NCBI GenBank assembly: GCA_023436715.1
Contig: JAEZIJ010000030.1
Span: 1 to 64,000 of the forward strand
Source: Acidobacteriota bacterium
Lineage (GTDB): Bacteria > Acidobacteriota > Terriglobia > Bryobacterales > Bryobacteraceae
Length of the DNA: 64,000 nt
Direction of reading: 5' to 3'
Below the pieces are notes generated by a model. It had not been told where the DNA came from and did no database searches. It was given only the letters and a program-made list of their open reading frames with translations. Of the stretch, positions 63,204-64,000 are shown piece by piece; the first letter of the stretch is position 1; every line of letters starts with the position of its first letter. The translations under genes and the position numbers were made by a program.

Positions 63204-64000
63204 TCTGGCATTCCTTCTGAATCGCCGGCAGCCATGCCCGGAACCACTCGCCGAACTCAGCCAGTCTGGCGCGGGCGTTCGAGCCGAGAGGAGCCGCGTC
63301 GGGGCCGGTCGTGATGCCGCGCAATCGAACAGCCTCGCGCACCCCGAGCGGCGCGGGAAACCGCTCGATCCAGGAAATGAACTCTTTCAGCCTGGCATCG
63401 AGCCGCGCCACGGCTTCGGCCGTACCCGCCTGGATGGCGCGATCAATGGCCAACAGGAGTTCCGGCACGGCGCAAGCGCAGCCGGAAATCACGCCATCCG
63501 CGCCGGCCTCGCGCGCCCGCGCATAGATTCTATCGTTGCCAACGAGCAGCGCGAAGCGTTGCTTCTCGCGGGCCGTCTTGAGGAACAGGAAGTCGTCCCA
63601 GATGCCGCTCGAATCCTTGATGCCGGCGAACAGACCCGTGGAGAGCAGATCCACCGCGGTCGAGGGCTCAATCGCGCTCGAAAAGACCGGGATGTTATAG
63701 AGAACCAGCGGCGCGGCGTCCTTCAACTCACGCGCGAAAGCGAGGTAGAACTCCCGGATTTCCTCCTGCCCGTAACGGAAGAAATACGGCGGCATTATGA
63801 GCAGCGCGGCCGCGCCCGCGTCCGCGGCGGCGCGCCCCAATGCCACCGCACCGTCAAACGTGGAGTGCGCCACCCCAACCTGCACCGGCACGCGGCTCCG
63901 TTTCACTCCCAGTTCCACCAGCCGCATCCGTTCCTCCACTTCGAAGTGGAGGAACTCGCCGGTCGAGCCCATGAGCGCGACCCCGTGGACACCGCTCGCG
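63196..64000 (-). CDS. DapA/NanA-family aldolase (partial, N-terminus cut by window)
   Basis: The 268 visible residues begin in the first strands (GVHGVALMGSTGEFLHFEVEER) with the GSTGE signature and continue to the stop. LVLYNIPVFSS has the catalytic tyrosine and FAGIKDSSG the Schiff-base lysine. Members include dihydrodipicolinate synthase, N-acetylneuraminate lyase and 2-keto-3-deoxy sugar-acid aldolases. The gene continues beyond base 64000. The overlap with the hydrolase gene and lack of lysine-synthesis neighbours argue for a catabolic aldolase rather than DapA proper. Confidence 0.9.
   Translation of the reverse strand, partial: ASGVHGVALMGSTGEFLHFEVEERMRLVELGVKRSRVPVQVGVAHSTFDGAVALGRAAADAGAAALLIMPPYFFRYGQEEIREFYLAFARELKDAAPLVLYNIPVFSSAIEPSTAVDLLSTGLFAGIKDSSGIWDDFLFLKTAREKQRFALLVGNDRIYARAREAGADGVISGCACAVPELLLAIDRAIQAGTAEAVARLDARLKEFISWIERFPAPLGVREAVRLRGITTGPDAAPLGSNARARLAEFGEWFRAWLPAIQKECQNA

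Noticed and set aside
63196..64000. True dihydrodipicolinate synthase (dapA)
   Set aside because: Family residues are present, but neighbours are a secreted hydrolase, decarboxylase and RidA rather than lysine genes, so only the family level is claimed.

Overview
The window looks like a chromosomal segment of an acidobacterium of the Bryobacterales/Solibacter kind. The base composition is GC-rich. One gene encodes a secreted protein with the Solibacter-type TIGR03437 C-terminal domain on BACON-like repeats. Other genes encode exported TPR proteins with carboxypeptidase-regulatory-like domains, a DUF3488/TgpA-type transglutaminase and an OmpA/PKD/Ig-like envelope protein. Gaps between genes are filled with short palindromic dispersed repeats. 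No transposase, phage gene, CRISPR array or tRNA was recognised. The species assignment is inference.

Layout. 1-2.7 kb: mosaic repeat, a Bat-locus-like membrane protein (-) and a stand-alone receiver that may be the remnant of a hybrid kinase (-). 2.9-6.8 kb: the tightly packed operon aroC-def-fmt-argJ (+). 7-11 kb: a small DUF7336-like gene, then an NfrB-like glycosyltransferase and a TgpA-like transglutaminase (-), with a TrmB regulator divergent from them. 12-16.6 kb: a Tat-exported mannonate dehydratase-like protein, an Aas-type acyltransferase/acyl-ACP synthetase and an MFS transporter of the UMF1/Atg22 type (-). 16.7-21.5 kb: YceI, a compact POTRA protein, GerW/YtfJ, a Gfo/Idh/MocA oxidoreductase and an exported hypothetical (+). 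21.5-24.7 kb: a solitary nuoA overlapping a TIGR03437 gene that in turn overlaps an AlaX-type editing gene (-). 24.8-31.9 kb: cysE (+), pheS-pheT with a small conserved gene (-), purA (+). 32-37.3 kb: a large OmpA/PKD/Ig-like protein, RNase P RNA (rnpB), Ku and a lytic transglycosylase. 37.3-42.3 kb: a YHS-like protein, an exported TPR protein, DUF2905, signal peptidase I, a DUF885 peptidase-like lipoprotein and a ComEC-like metallo-beta-lactamase-fold lipoprotein. 42.3-47.9 kb: a LysR regulator divergent from leuABCD; leuA lacks its allosteric domain. 48-56.2 kb: a PPOX-fold protein, prmC-prfA-DUF1385 (-), a degenerate receiver, a second exported TPR protein and ispG-yjbQ-DUF2203 (+). 56.2-60 kb: a tiny basic exported protein, a NarL-type sensor kinase and regulator, and a coiled-coil protein. 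60-64 kb: an overlapping operon DapA-like aldolase, alpha/beta hydrolase, AADC-type decarboxylase, RidA (-), cut by the window edge.

Most genes are housekeeping, so no dramatic new defence or mobile system is claimed. The observations most worth following are these: a recurrent promoter-like TANNNT box 6-10 bases before start codons that lack a Shine-Dalgarno sequence, suggesting widespread leaderless transcription; the regulatory-domain-less leuA under a LysR operator that overlaps its -35; the Aas plus UMF1-transporter pair as a possible alternative to Aas-LplT; the aldolase-hydrolase-decarboxylase-RidA operon; the nuoA-TIGR03437-AlaX overlap chain; and the mosaic palindromic repeats, including a tandem array that copies the 3' end of the LysR gene.
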